Below are positions 24,342-33,527 of a stretch of 64,000 nucleotides of DNA, piece by piece. The translations under genes were made by a program, and so were the position numbers. Numbering within the stretch: the first letter of the stretch is position 1; every line of letters starts with the position of its first letter. Source of the DNA: Halovivax gelatinilyticus (GTDB taxonomy: Archaea; Halobacteriota; Halobacteria; Halobacteriales; Natrialbaceae); assembly GCF_024300625.1 (NCBI RefSeq), contig NZ_CP101322.1, positions 1,873,992-1,937,991 of the forward strand, given 5' to 3'. Under the pieces are notes generated by a model. That model was not told the origin of the DNA. It saw only the letters and a program-made list of their open reading frames with translations, and searched no databases.

Positions 24342-27300
24342 ATGACGCCTTCGAAACGCGATCTTTTCTCCCGATCGAAATCGATGAGTGGACTCTTGGT
24401 TGGGATTGCATCTGTTCTGGTTCTATTCGTGATCCTCATTTCCGCTACCGTTGTGGGTGGAGCGGTGGAATATTCTTCTTCACCAGCACCCGAACCAACG
24501 ACCGATTCCGCTGCAAGCGTTGACGGTATCGAGCACCTTCCACAACAGCTGAGCATCCCCGACCACGCAGATGGTGCGCTTAGACCGATGAGTGACCAAC
24601 CAGGTCCGACCTGGAAATCGCTCGACGAATTGACGACGACTGACCCGTTGAGCGATCGACCGGACGAACGAAATCGGACGTCAACTCGACTCGAGACGAC
24701 CGACGCAACGACGAATTCGGACTTAACAGTCGTCGTATACGACTTTCGGGAGGACGAAATCATCGATGAGTTCGACTCTAGCATGGCAGCGGACGTGATG
24801 GATCGGGACGAAATTGAGGATGTCAAGCCAGAGGCGATTATCGGAGATGAGGACGAGAGAGAACGTGTCGATGACCCGAAAGACAGCGACTACTTTCATG
24901 GACAGGTCGACGGAATAGTTCAGCTATCGACCTTCTGTTCAGGGACGGTAGTCGACGAGTATCACGTGCTCACTGCCGCCCATTGCATTTACGATACCGA
25001 CGGCGGTGGGTGGGTGGACGATGTCTCAGTTCGACCGGCCGCGGATAGTTACGACGAGTGGACCGAAGTGTACCCGTATTCGGACATCGACGTCACCCTC
25101 GCCAGAACGTACACGGAGTACACCGAAGGTGAACTCCGTCGCCACGATTTCGCCTTGCTCACGCTCGATAGGTCGATCGGTGACTACGTTTCGGAGTGGG
25201 AGTACTGGTCGTACGATGTTGGTGCCGAACCATACGAGGACGCGATAAATTACGTCGCCGGCTACCCCTGTGACCAAGAAGGATATTGTCCGGATAACGA
25301 CGATGCCTTCTCGAAGCCCTATCCATCGATGTGGTGGGATGATGGACCAGGACAAGGGACGCACTACATCTACGACCCAACCCACACGTACGAACTAGAC
25401 ACCACCGGAGGGCAAAGTGGCTCTCCCGTAATCTGGTACAACGAGGACTTCAACGTGTGGGAGGTCATCGCCGTCCACGGCTACGGGGGCTCTTCCGCAA
25501 ATTGGGGGGCGCGAGTCACGCATGGGAAGTTCAGCGACCTCGTTGATTGGATAGGCCAAGATCACTCTGAAACCTATATTGACGAACCCGAAAATCTGCC
25601 ACATTTCGTCCACGAAGACGTCCAGTGGACGAACGAACAGGACGATTGGTTCACTGTTGATGCACCCGGTGAAATAGTTGCGACAGAATCCGAAATCGAA
25701 CTCGAACACCGGATCAGAAACGTTGGGACGGAGACGGCCGGATCCGTAGAGATCGGATATTATCTGAGCGAGCACTCCAATTGTGAAATACCGGATGGTG
25801 ATTGGATCGCCACGCACTCCATCTCTCCACCGGATCCGTTCGAAGCGAAAGATGTGACGTGGGACGGAACGCTCTCCGAAACTCACGCTGGGGAGACTGG
25901 ATGGATCTGCATGATGATCGATCCGACGAATCAGGTGACTGAATTCGATCAGTTCGATGGCCAGTTCGACCGGCACACATCAGGTACACAGATCGAAGTC
26001 GTCGAACCCGCAGAGTTCGACGTTGATATCACGGACATCTCGGTTGACGACGGGACGGTTGACGTCGACTACAGCGTCGAAAACGTCGGTGGCACCGACG
26101 ACACGCAGAGCATCGAGTTCGATGTCGACGGTGCCACGGAAGAGACCGAGTGGAACGTGTACATCACTGCTGGAGGCGTCCAACACGACTCCTTCAGTTA
26201 CGACCTCGCGTACGGTGACGATCCGAGTGTCGACGTCGCGGTGCGAAGCGACGATAATGAGGACGTTGAAACCGTCGACGGTATAGAGTCCCGGTTCGAC
26301 ATCGAAATCGGAACCAGCGTTGATGACGGCGAGGTCGAGGTCGTCTATCTCGTGGAGAACACTGGTGACGTACCAGATGTTCAGGACATCGTTTTAATCG
26401 TCGAAGGGAGCGAAGCGGACCGACATTCCGACGTGTTCGTTGACACCGGCGGTCACGAGGAAACTGACACGTTCGACTACGATATTCAACCCGGCGATGC
26501 CCCAAGCGTCTCCCTCGAGGTGGAGACCGAGGACGATTCCGACGGCGAGTCCGTCTCGATTGACGAAGCCGACTTCGACGTCGACATCACTGACACGGAC
26601 GACCCGATCGTCGAGGAGGACGACGTCGACATCGATATCCAAGTCGAGAATCTTGGCGACGAACCGGACGCACAGACGATAGCGCTGGAGCGATCCGACA
26701 TCGACCAGCAATGTGATTCCACAACGGTCTCGCTTGAAGGGGAAGATACCGACGAGGTCGAACTCACCTGTTCGACGTCCTCGGGCGATGCACCTGGGTT
26801 CGACGTCACCGCGTTCTCGGACGACGACAGCGATTCCGACTCGATCACCGTCGACGAACCGCCGCACTTCGAGATCGAGGTGACTGACACGACCGTCGAG
26901 GCCGGCGACCTCGACGTCGAGTACCGCGTCGACAACACCGGCGACGTCACCGGCACGCAGGACGTCACGTTTGCGGTCGACGGCGCGAACGAGGATACCC
27001 ACCACGACGTCGCGATCGACGCCGGCGACGACGAGACCGACACGTTCACCTATGGTCTCGAGGCGAGCGACGTTGGCGACCTCCCGATCGAGGTGGGAAC
27101 CGACGACGATGCCGACTCGCGGACGGTCGCGATCGACGAACCCGATCTCTCGATCTCGATCACCGATACGAGCGTTAGCAACGGCGTGATCGCGGTCGAC
27201 TACGCGGTCGAAAATGTCGGCGACGTCCCGGCCGAAACCGACGTCTCGTTCGCGATCGAAGGCGGCCACGAAACGACCCACGACGACCGGGAAGTCGAAG

Positions 27301-29711
27301 CCGACGGGGAGTACAGCGATTCGTTCGAGTACGAACTCGAATTGGGTGACGAGTCGCCCGTTTCCGTCGCGGTCGAACTCGATGACGATGCGGACGACGA
27401 AACGGTCACTCTCGAACCGGCGACCGTTACGACTTCGATCACCGACACGAACGACCCGGTCACGGCCGGCGAGCCGATCGAGGTCGAAACCACCGTCGAG
27501 AACGAAGGCGACGAGCCGACTGGCGCGACGATCGAACTCGAAGCGCCAGACGGGTCGATTGCAGACGAGCAGAGTGTCGACCTCGGCGGCGAGGAGACGC
27601 GCTCGCTCACTCTCGAGTGGGAGACGACCGTCGACGACGTCGGCACCGACGACCTCACCGTCCGGAGCCCGGACGACGTCGACGAGACGACGGTCACCGT
27701 CGAGCAACCGCCCGAGTACGTGGTTGAATCCGTTGTGACGAACGACTCCATCGAGGAGGGTGAGACGTTGACCGTCGAGCCCACCGTCATCAATGAGGGC
27801 GATGTCGCCGGCGAGGAGAACGTCTCGCTCGCGGTGGAAGACGAGGTCGTCGACGAGCGGATCGATCTCGCGCTCGAGCCGGATGAAGCGGAGACGGTTT
27901 CGCTCGAATACGAGACCGTCCACGGCGACGCGCCAGCCCTCGATCTAACGGTCGAAACGCCGCACGACGCGGCGTCCGAGACGGTCCCCGTCGACGAGAT
28001 GCCGTTTCTCGCGGTCGAGACTGACGAGACGAACGCGCCGGTCTTCGTCGGCGACGAGATCGAAGTGATGGTTGCCGTCGAGAACACGGGCGACGGCGAA
28101 ACGACCCAGGACGTCGAGTTGTTCGAAAGCGGAGCGGACGACCCGATAGATGTCGTCGAAGACGTCACCCTCGCGGGCGGAGAGACTGATTCGGTTACCC
28201 TGCGCTACGATACCGATGACGGGGACGTCCCGTCGATCGACCTGACGGTCGCGAGCGAGGACGACGAGGCCAACACGACGGCGACGGTCGACAGACCGCC
28301 GCACTTCGCGCTGAGCGATACGGAATTCCCCGAATCGGTGCCGGCCGGCTTCGATATCGTAGCCGAGACGACGGTCACGAACGAGGGGACGATCGCCGAG
28401 ACACAATCGGTCACGCTTTCGGTCGACGACGAAGTCGTCGAATCGACCGATTTGACACTCGATGGCGGCGAGAACGAATCCGTCGCACTCGAATCGAAGA
28501 CCCCCGGCGATGTGGGTGACGACGTGACGATACGACTCTCCTCGGACAACGAGTCTGCTGAGTCCGAGGTCTCGATCGTCGAACCCGGGCCGCCGTTCGT
28601 CGAGATAACCGAGTACACGCTGTCAGAAACTGTGGCGGCCGGTGGACCGATCGAGGTGACGGCGACCGTCACGAACACGGGTGATCTCACGGCGGAGCAG
28701 GGTATCGCCTTCGAGACAGCCGAACTGAATGCCTCGACTGAGACGAGCGTGGCGCTAGAGCGCCACGAATCGGAAACGCTGACGCTCTCGGTTCCGACCG
28801 ATCCAGACGACGCGGGACAGACGGTGACGGCCACCCTTGCGAGCGAGAACGAGTTAGTGGCCGAACCGATCACGATCGACGACCCGATCCCAGCGACGTT
28901 CTCCCTCGATCTCGTCGACGTGACGGAGACGGTCGAAGCGGGGGACCCGGTCGCTGTGACCGTCGCCGTTACGAACGAGGGCACACTAGCAGGCACGCAG
29001 CCGCTCGAACTCTCGGCCGACGAAGACGACACTCTCGTCGCGAACGAATCAGTGACGCTGTCGCCGGGCGAGACGGACGAACGCACGTTCGCGTACGAGA
29101 CGGACGAAGGCGACGTCGGCGACGTCTCGATCGAACTAACTTCGGAAAACGACTCCGTTTCGACGGCCGTCTCCGTCGACGAAGCGGACGACGGATCTCC
29201 GTCGCTTCCCCCGCTACCGCCAGCCCCGGGTGAACCGGCGATCGAACTCGTCGAGGTCGAGCTGCACAACGGGACCGTTTCGGTGGACGATGCGGTGCTG
29301 ATCGCCGTCACACTCGAAAACCGTGGCGACGCCGACGGTACCGTCGAACTTCCGCTCGCGTTCGACGGCGAGACGGTGACGGAGGAGACGGTCGCCGTCG
29401 AGGCCGGCGAGACCGAGACCAACATCCTCACCGCACCGATCGAGCAACCCGGAACGGTGTCGGTCACGGTGGCCGACGAGCCCGCCGGGACGGTCGAGGT
29501 CACCGACCCTGACGACGAGAGAACGGACGACGCCGACGACGATTCCGACAGCGGCACGGACGACCATACCGACGATGGTGCGGCAAGCGACGGTACGCCC
29601 GACGACACGGTCACCGCCGACGATGACGACTCGTTCGCGGTCCCCGGTTTCGGCCTCGGCGCCGCCTTCCTGGCGCTGTTCGTCGCGACGCTCGTCGCTC
29701 GTAGACGCTGA
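24342..29711 (+). CDS. Secreted trypsin-like serine protease with CARDB repeats and PGF-CTERM anchor
   Basis: About 1789 residues. A signal/anchor helix (LLVGIASVLVLFVILIS) leads into an S1/V8-like protease domain with triad His214 (LTAAHC), Asp269 (HDFALLTLD) and Ser359 (GGQSGSPVI). About thirteen CARDB-type modules of 80-90 residues follow, then an Asp/Thr-rich linker and the tail FAVPGFGLGAAFLALF...ARRR, a PGF-CTERM signal cut by archaeosortase for lipid attachment. The ATG at 24342 is preferred because AGGGGG lies 6 bases upstream; an ATG at 24288 is possible. It is probably a cell-wall-attached protease. Substrate is unknown. Confidence 0.88.
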   Translation: MTPSKRDLFSRSKSMSGLLVGIASVLVLFVILISATVVGGAVEYSSSPAPEPTTDSAASVDGIEHLPQQLSIPDHADGALRPMSDQPGPTWKSLDELTTTDPLSDRPDERNRTSTRLETTDATTNSDLTVVVYDFREDEIIDEFDSSMAADVMDRDEIEDVKPEAIIGDEDERERVDDPKDSDYFHGQVDGIVQLSTFCSGTVVDEYHVLTAAHCIYDTDGGGWVDDVSVRPAADSYDEWTEVYPYSDIDVTLARTYTEYTEGELRRHDFALLTLDRSIGDYVSEWEYWSYDVGAEPYEDAINYVAGYPCDQEGYCPDNDDAFSKPYPSMWWDDGPGQGTHYIYDPTHTYELDTTGGQSGSPVIWYNEDFNVWEVIAVHGYGGSSANWGARVTHGKFSDLVDWIGQDHSETYIDEPENLPHFVHEDVQWTNEQDDWFTVDAPGEIVATESEIELEHRIRNVGTETAGSVEIGYYLSEHSNCEIPDGDWIATHSISPPDPFEAKDVTWDGTLSETHAGETGWICMMIDPTNQVTEFDQFDGQFDRHTSGTQIEVVEPAEFDVDITDISVDDGTVDVDYSVENVGGTDDTQSIEFDVDGATEETEWNVYITAGGVQHDSFSYDLAYGDDPSVDVAVRSDDNEDVETVDGIESRFDIEIGTSVDDGEVEVVYLVENTGDVPDVQDIVLIVEGSEADRHSDVFVDTGGHEETDTFDYDIQPGDAPSVSLEVETEDDSDGESVSIDEADFDVDITDTDDPIVEEDDVDIDIQVENLGDEPDAQTIALERSDIDQQCDSTTVSLEGEDTDEVELTCSTSSGDAPGFDVTAFSDDDSDSDSITVDEPPHFEIEVTDTTVEAGDLDVEYRVDNTGDVTGTQDVTFAVDGANEDTHHDVAIDAGDDETDTFTYGLEASDVGDLPIEVGTDDDADSRTVAIDEPDLSISITDTSVSNGVIAVDYAVENVGDVPAETDVSFAIEGGHETTHDDREVEADGEYSDSFEYELELGDESPVSVAVELDDDADDETVTLEPATVTTSITDTNDPVTAGEPIEVETTVENEGDEPTGATIELEAPDGSIADEQSVDLGGEETRSLTLEWETTVDDVGTDDLTVRSPDDVDETTVTVEQPPEYVVESVVTNDSIEEGETLTVEPTVINEGDVAGEENVSLAVEDEVVDERIDLALEPDEAETVSLEYETVHGDAPALDLTVETPHDAASETVPVDEMPFLAVETDETNAPVFVGDEIEVMVAVENTGDGETTQDVELFESGADDPIDVVEDVTLAGGETDSVTLRYDTDDGDVPSIDLTVASEDDEANTTATVDRPPHFALSDTEFPESVPAGFDIVAETTVTNEGTIAETQSVTLSVDDEVVESTDLTLDGGENESVALESKTPGDVGDDVTIRLSSDNESAESEVSIVEPGPPFVEITEYTLSETVAAGGPIEVTATVTNTGDLTAEQGIAFETAELNASTETSVALERHESETLTLSVPTDPDDAGQTVTATLASENELVAEPITIDDPIPATFSLDLVDVTETVEAGDPVAVTVAVTNEGTLAGTQPLELSADEDDTLVANESVTLSPGETDERTFAYETDEGDVGDVSIELTSENDSVSTAVSVDEADDGSPSLPPLPPAPGEPAIELVEVELHNGTVSVDDAVLIAVTLENRGDADGTVELPLAFDGETVTEETVAVEAGETETNILTAPIEQPGTVSVTVADEPAGTVEVTDPDDERTDDADDDSDSGTDDHTDDGAASDGTPDDTVTADDDDSFAVPGFGLGAAFLALFVATLVARRR

Positions 29712-29772
29712 GGACCGCCGGGAGTTGGCCGCGGTACGCGCGCCAACACACGGTATCAAACCGACGTCACCA

Positions 29773-29790
29773 GAGGGGTTCGAACCCCTC
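29773..29790 (+). promoter_or_regulatory. 18-bp perfect palindrome resembling a tRNA T-arm
   Basis: GAGGGGTTCGAACCCCTC lies 62 bases after the protease gene. It could form a terminator-like hairpin, but no T-tract follows. The core GGTTCGAACC looks like a tRNA T-loop, yet no tRNA can be folded around it. Confidence 0.35.
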
Positions 29791-29858
29791 GTCCGATCTC
29801 CCGACAGCTCCCACCCGTTCTTCAGAAGAATTATGAATCCGCACCCGGTGTCTCTCCC

Positions 29859-30038
29859 ATGGCAACGAGGCGAACCGGGCGGCAGCGAGACGCGATCTTG
29901 CTGTTGCTAGGGATTCAACTTTCCATCTTCGTGATTTTCGTCCCCGACCTGTTTCCCGTGTTTTTCGTCTCCGTCGGGCTCTTTACGTTCGTCCTGTACA
30001 ACGAGGTCGCGTTCTACGTCGAGAATCGGATGGGGTAG
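29859..30038 (+). CDS. Small two-helix membrane protein
   Basis: A 59-residue frame with a basic N-terminus (ATRRTGRQRD) and two hydrophobic segments separated by a short proline-containing turn (LLLLGIQLSIFVIFV / LFPVFFVSVGLFTFVLY), ending NEVAFYVENRMG. Composition and codon use are those of a real haloarchaeal membrane protein. It lies between the protease and the convergent DUF1616 gene. Function is unknown. Confidence 0.6.
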   Translation: MATRRTGRQRDAILLLLGIQLSIFVIFVPDLFPVFFVSVGLFTFVLYNEVAFYVENRMG

Positions 30039-30099
30039 TAACGCGAGTTCGACGCCGGTCGTGAGTGCGTCTCTGGTACCGTCCGATCACGGTGAGTTC

Positions 30100-30163
30100 C
30101 CGTCTTCGAGTGGACTCCGTTATTCGCCGTCTTCGAGTGGACCCGTTACTCGCCGTCTTCGAG
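30100..30163 (-). repeat. Triplicated 3' end of the DUF1616 gene
   Basis: CCGTCTTCGAG (plus strand) recurs at 30100, 30127 and 30153, a period of 26-27 bases. On the minus strand this repeats the last codons LEDGE and the stop. Two decayed copies of the gene end lie downstream of the true stop at 30146. Confidence 0.65.
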
Positions 30164-31207
30164 CACGTCGATCCAGAGGTGGACGGTGTACTCAGTGTCG
30201 TCCATCGTCGGCTCGGCCGGCACCTCGTCGGGAAAGAGCAGCCAGGCGACGCGGACGTTCTCGCCGGTGAACGTCGGCGTCACGTTGTGAGGATGGTGCC
30301 AGGACTCGTCGTGGTCGAGCGTGGTCTCGAACCGATCCAGCTCGCGCTGGTCTCTCACCGTCGTCTCGTTTCCGTCGATCGCGACGTCCTGTTCGATCAC
30401 CACCACGGTGTAGGCGGTTTGCTCGTGTTCGTGGTTGTCGACGCCGACGACGATCTCGGCCGATTCGCCGGCGACGAGTTCCTCGGGATAGTCGGCCGCG
30501 ACGAGTTCTTCATCGTCGTCTTCGGTGAGGATGTAGACGGCCGAGAACTGCTCGCCCTGCGGGGGAACCATGATCGCGAAGCCGACGGCGCCGACGGCCA
30601 GCACGATCGAGGCGGCGAGCGCGACGTTCAGGACGGCGTCGGTCCGCGTCTCGGGGTCGAACACCTCGTCGTAGCCGGCCGCGTACCACTCGCGGTAGGG
30701 AACCCTGAATCGCTCTTCGGCGGGCAGTTCCCACCGCCTGACGGTCGCGACGACCGCGGCGACGACCGTGAAGCCGGAGACGGCGACCATGATCGGTACC
30801 AGCCGGATGCCCCAGGGCGTGAAGTTCAACGCGAGCCCGATCAGCGGAACGATCGCGATACTCAGACCGAAGGAGAGGGCGACGCGTTCGATGCCGTCGA
30901 TGCCCGACCGGCCGAGTCCGCCGCCCAGCCAGGCTGCATCGTCCTCGTCGCTTTCTTCCGCATCGTCTTCCGATTCGCCCGTCGGCGACTCGCCCGCCTC
31001 CGGAAAGAGCGCCGCGATGAACGCGTAGCCGGGGACGAAGAGGACGAACGAAAGACCGAGGGGAATCCGAAGCGGCGTCTCCCGGATCAGCGGCGCCAGT
31101 ACGGCGACGTTGGTGGCGGCGACCAGGACGAAGACGGCCGCGAGGTCCGCCGGGAGTCGCCGGACTGGCGCCGGAATAGCCAGCCACACCGATCGGGGGA
31201 CGCGCAT
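30146..31207 (-). CDS. DUF1616 membrane protein
   Basis: A 353-residue integral membrane protein. The DUF1616 part has four or so transmembrane helices (AVFVLVAATNVAVLAPLI, SFVLFVPGYAFIAALFP, LSIAIVPLIGLALNF, FTVVAAVVATV). An acidic loop lies between helices 2 and 3, and an extracellular beta domain with a DUF1616-type pattern follows (AVYILTEDDDEELVA, VVIEQDVAIDGNET). The family is of unknown function and often sits near glycosylation or cell-surface genes. Here it follows the DUF4129 gene on the same strand, 78 bases away, and probably shares its transcript. Confidence 0.85.
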   Translation of the reverse strand: MRVPRSVWLAIPAPVRRLPADLAAVFVLVAATNVAVLAPLIRETPLRIPLGLSFVLFVPGYAFIAALFPEAGESPTGESEDDAEESDEDDAAWLGGGLGRSGIDGIERVALSFGLSIAIVPLIGLALNFTPWGIRLVPIMVAVSGFTVVAAVVATVRRWELPAEERFRVPYREWYAAGYDEVFDPETRTDAVLNVALAASIVLAVGAVGFAIMVPPQGEQFSAVYILTEDDDEELVAADYPEELVAGESAEIVVGVDNHEHEQTAYTVVVIEQDVAIDGNETTVRDQRELDRFETTLDHDESWHHPHNVTPTFTGENVRVAWLLFPDEVPAEPTMDDTEYTVHLWIDVLEDGE

Positions 31208-31285
31208 TCGTCACTACCTAGCCAGGAGGTGACCAAAAGTCGGTCGGTCCGGCGACCGCATCGCCATCGCGTCATGGCCGTCGAC

Positions 31286-33379
31286 TCAATCGTCTGCGAT
31301 GACCGCCTTCGGCTCGGTTCGGCCGGAAATGGCCCGTGCCCCGGCGAGTACGTCCCTGGCGGTCGCCTCGTCGACGGGTGACGGATCGAACGTCGCGCGC
31401 TCGTACCCCTCGGTCACCGAACGGAGCGTCGAGTCGTCCGTCGCGTCGCGTCGAGCGTCGTAGAACTCCCAGTGGGTGAGTCCGGTGTCCGCGCCCTCTG
31501 CCGCCAGTTCGACCCGCGTCGCCGCGTAGGCGCGCTCGACGGCCCGCGCCGGCTGTCCCGCTGACAGGGCCGACTCCGCATCTTCGAGCAGGGAGTCGCC
31601 GATCACTCGCGCGTCTTCCGTCGGGTCGACGCGCACGCCGGCCGGTTCATCGACGGAGTCGCCCGCGCGGGAGTCCCCACCGTCTCCGCCTGCCCGTCGC
31701 CACCGCCAGTACCACCAGCCACCGCCGAGAAGCGCCCCAACGCCGGCGGCCAGGCCAACCCAGATGAGCGCCGAACTCGACCCCGTCCCGCCGGCACCGG
31801 TCTCGATGGTAGCCGACTCCGTCGCGCTCGCCAGGTTCGTTCCCGTCCCGTCGAACGTGACGGAGACGGTGACGTCCACTTCACTGGGCGAGAAATCGAC
31901 CGTGGTCTCGAACGCACCCTCGGCGTCAGTCTCGACCGTCTCGACGGTCGTTCCGTCGACGCGAACCTGTACGGACTGGTCGGCGACGCCAGTGCCATCG
32001 GCCTCGAGCGCGCCGGTCACCGACACCGATCGCGCACCGTCTCGCTCCGTCGAAAGCGAGAGCGACGTCTCGGTCTCCTCGACGGTGATCGGGTGGCTCG
32101 TCGGGTCGGCGTCGACCGCCCGATCCTCGAACGGCAGCGAGACCGTAACCGTCACCTCCCCGCTCGCGACCGACGCCGGCACGTCGATCGACCCGTCGAC
32201 GAGTTCCCCGTCCTCGGTGTCGACCGTGCCGATCGTCTCCCCGTCGGCGGTGACCGAGAGCGAGACGTCGTCTACGCCGACGCCGTCCACTGAAAGGGTC
32301 CCCGTCACGTCGATCGCCTCGCCGAAGGCGACCGTCGACGGCTCGACGCTCGTCTCGAGCGGTACCGTGACGGGTTCGATCGAGACGTTCGTCTCCGTCT
32401 CGCTCTCGAGATACGGGGCGGCCGGTTCCGGTTCGTACGCGATCGCAATCGCGTCGGCGTCGGCCGGAACGGCGATCGGCCGGTACTCGACCGAGAACGC
32501 CCCATCGTCGTCAGTGGCCGTCTCGATCGTCTGAGCGCCGATCGCGAGGGCGATCGACTCGTTCGCGATCGGCGCTCCGTCGACCGTCTCGAGCGAGCCC
32601 GTCGCGGTCATCGGATCGAGAAACGAGATGGACTCGGCGTCGGTCGTCACCGTCAGCGACGTCTCCTCGAACACGCGGTCGCGGACCGACGCCTGCTCCG
32701 ACTGGATCCGCTCGTTCGTCCGCTCGATCGAGTCGATCGTCTCGGAGAGATCGAGGTCGTCTTCGGCCTGCATCGACTCGTAGCGGTCGACGATCGACGC
32801 GCTCGTGGCGTTGATCTCGGCGGCCAGCGCTTCCAGCTCGCGAGCGGTCTCCCGGGCTCGGTCCGTCTCGTCGGCATCGAGCAGCGACTCGTAGGAGGCG
32901 TGGTACTCGTCGTACCGTTCCATCGCGTCTACGAGCGAGTCGTACTCGTCGCTCGCGTGCTCGATCTGTTCGGCGCGTGCTTCGCGTTCGCTTCCGTCCG
33001 CCACGTCGACGTAATCTTCGAGCAACCGCTCGAACTCCTCGTCGACGAACGCCCTCGCGAGGTCGTACTCGCCCTCGCTCAGGTGGGCCGCACTATCGCC
33101 GAGGCGGTCGCCGAGCGCCCCTTCGAGCCAGTCAGCCAGCCCATCACCGTCGGCCTCGTCGGCGTACTCGTCCGGGTGGCGGTGTCTGACGGTCTCGTTG
33201 TCGTCGTCAGTTTCGAGACCGATGGCGGACGCTACCGCCGGCTCGCCCGCATCGGTCGCGCCGGTCGCTCCCGACGGCGCCACGCCGCCGGCGAGGAGGA
33301 GCCCGACGGCGAGTGCGGCGAGGAGGGCGGCGCGACCCGGAGACGCTGTCACAGACGCCGAATTCGCCGCAGGCGCCAT
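31286..33379 (-). CDS. Exported Ig-like/coiled-coil protein with C-terminal DUF4129 domain
   Basis: About 697 residues, paralogous to the protein at 9970-12225. Order: signal peptide (RAALLAALAVGLLLAGGVA), acidic linker, helical coiled-coil (about 60-230), beta-rich modules (DDDGAFSVEYRPIAVP, DAEGAFETTVDFSP), one transmembrane helix (LIWVGLAAGVGALLGGGWW) and DUF4129 (GLTHWEFYDARRD, EGYERATFD). DUF4129 proteins commonly sit beside MoxR and DUF58 genes, as here (33528, 37242), and are thought to act with them in envelope assembly. The ATG at 33379 begins the signal peptide. It runs divergently from DUF58. Confidence 0.85.
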   Translation of the reverse strand: MAPAANSASVTASPGRAALLAALAVGLLLAGGVAPSGATGATDAGEPAVASAIGLETDDDNETVRHRHPDEYADEADGDGLADWLEGALGDRLGDSAAHLSEGEYDLARAFVDEEFERLLEDYVDVADGSEREARAEQIEHASDEYDSLVDAMERYDEYHASYESLLDADETDRARETARELEALAAEINATSASIVDRYESMQAEDDLDLSETIDSIERTNERIQSEQASVRDRVFEETSLTVTTDAESISFLDPMTATGSLETVDGAPIANESIALAIGAQTIETATDDDGAFSVEYRPIAVPADADAIAIAYEPEPAAPYLESETETNVSIEPVTVPLETSVEPSTVAFGEAIDVTGTLSVDGVGVDDVSLSVTADGETIGTVDTEDGELVDGSIDVPASVASGEVTVTVSLPFEDRAVDADPTSHPITVEETETSLSLSTERDGARSVSVTGALEADGTGVADQSVQVRVDGTTVETVETDAEGAFETTVDFSPSEVDVTVSVTFDGTGTNLASATESATIETGAGGTGSSSALIWVGLAAGVGALLGGGWWYWRWRRAGGDGGDSRAGDSVDEPAGVRVDPTEDARVIGDSLLEDAESALSAGQPARAVERAYAATRVELAAEGADTGLTHWEFYDARRDATDDSTLRSVTEGYERATFDPSPVDEATARDVLAGARAISGRTEPKAVIADD

Positions 33380-33527
33380 AAACTTGTTCGCTCGTCGTGA
33401 CACGACCCGGGGGCCGAACGTCCCCACGACCGTCGGGTCGGCCGGCGTGTGATCCGCCCGACGACGGACCTCGGGTATCCTGTCGTGAACCAGTAGGTTC
33501 AACACCGCTCCGAGGGATCACGCTATC

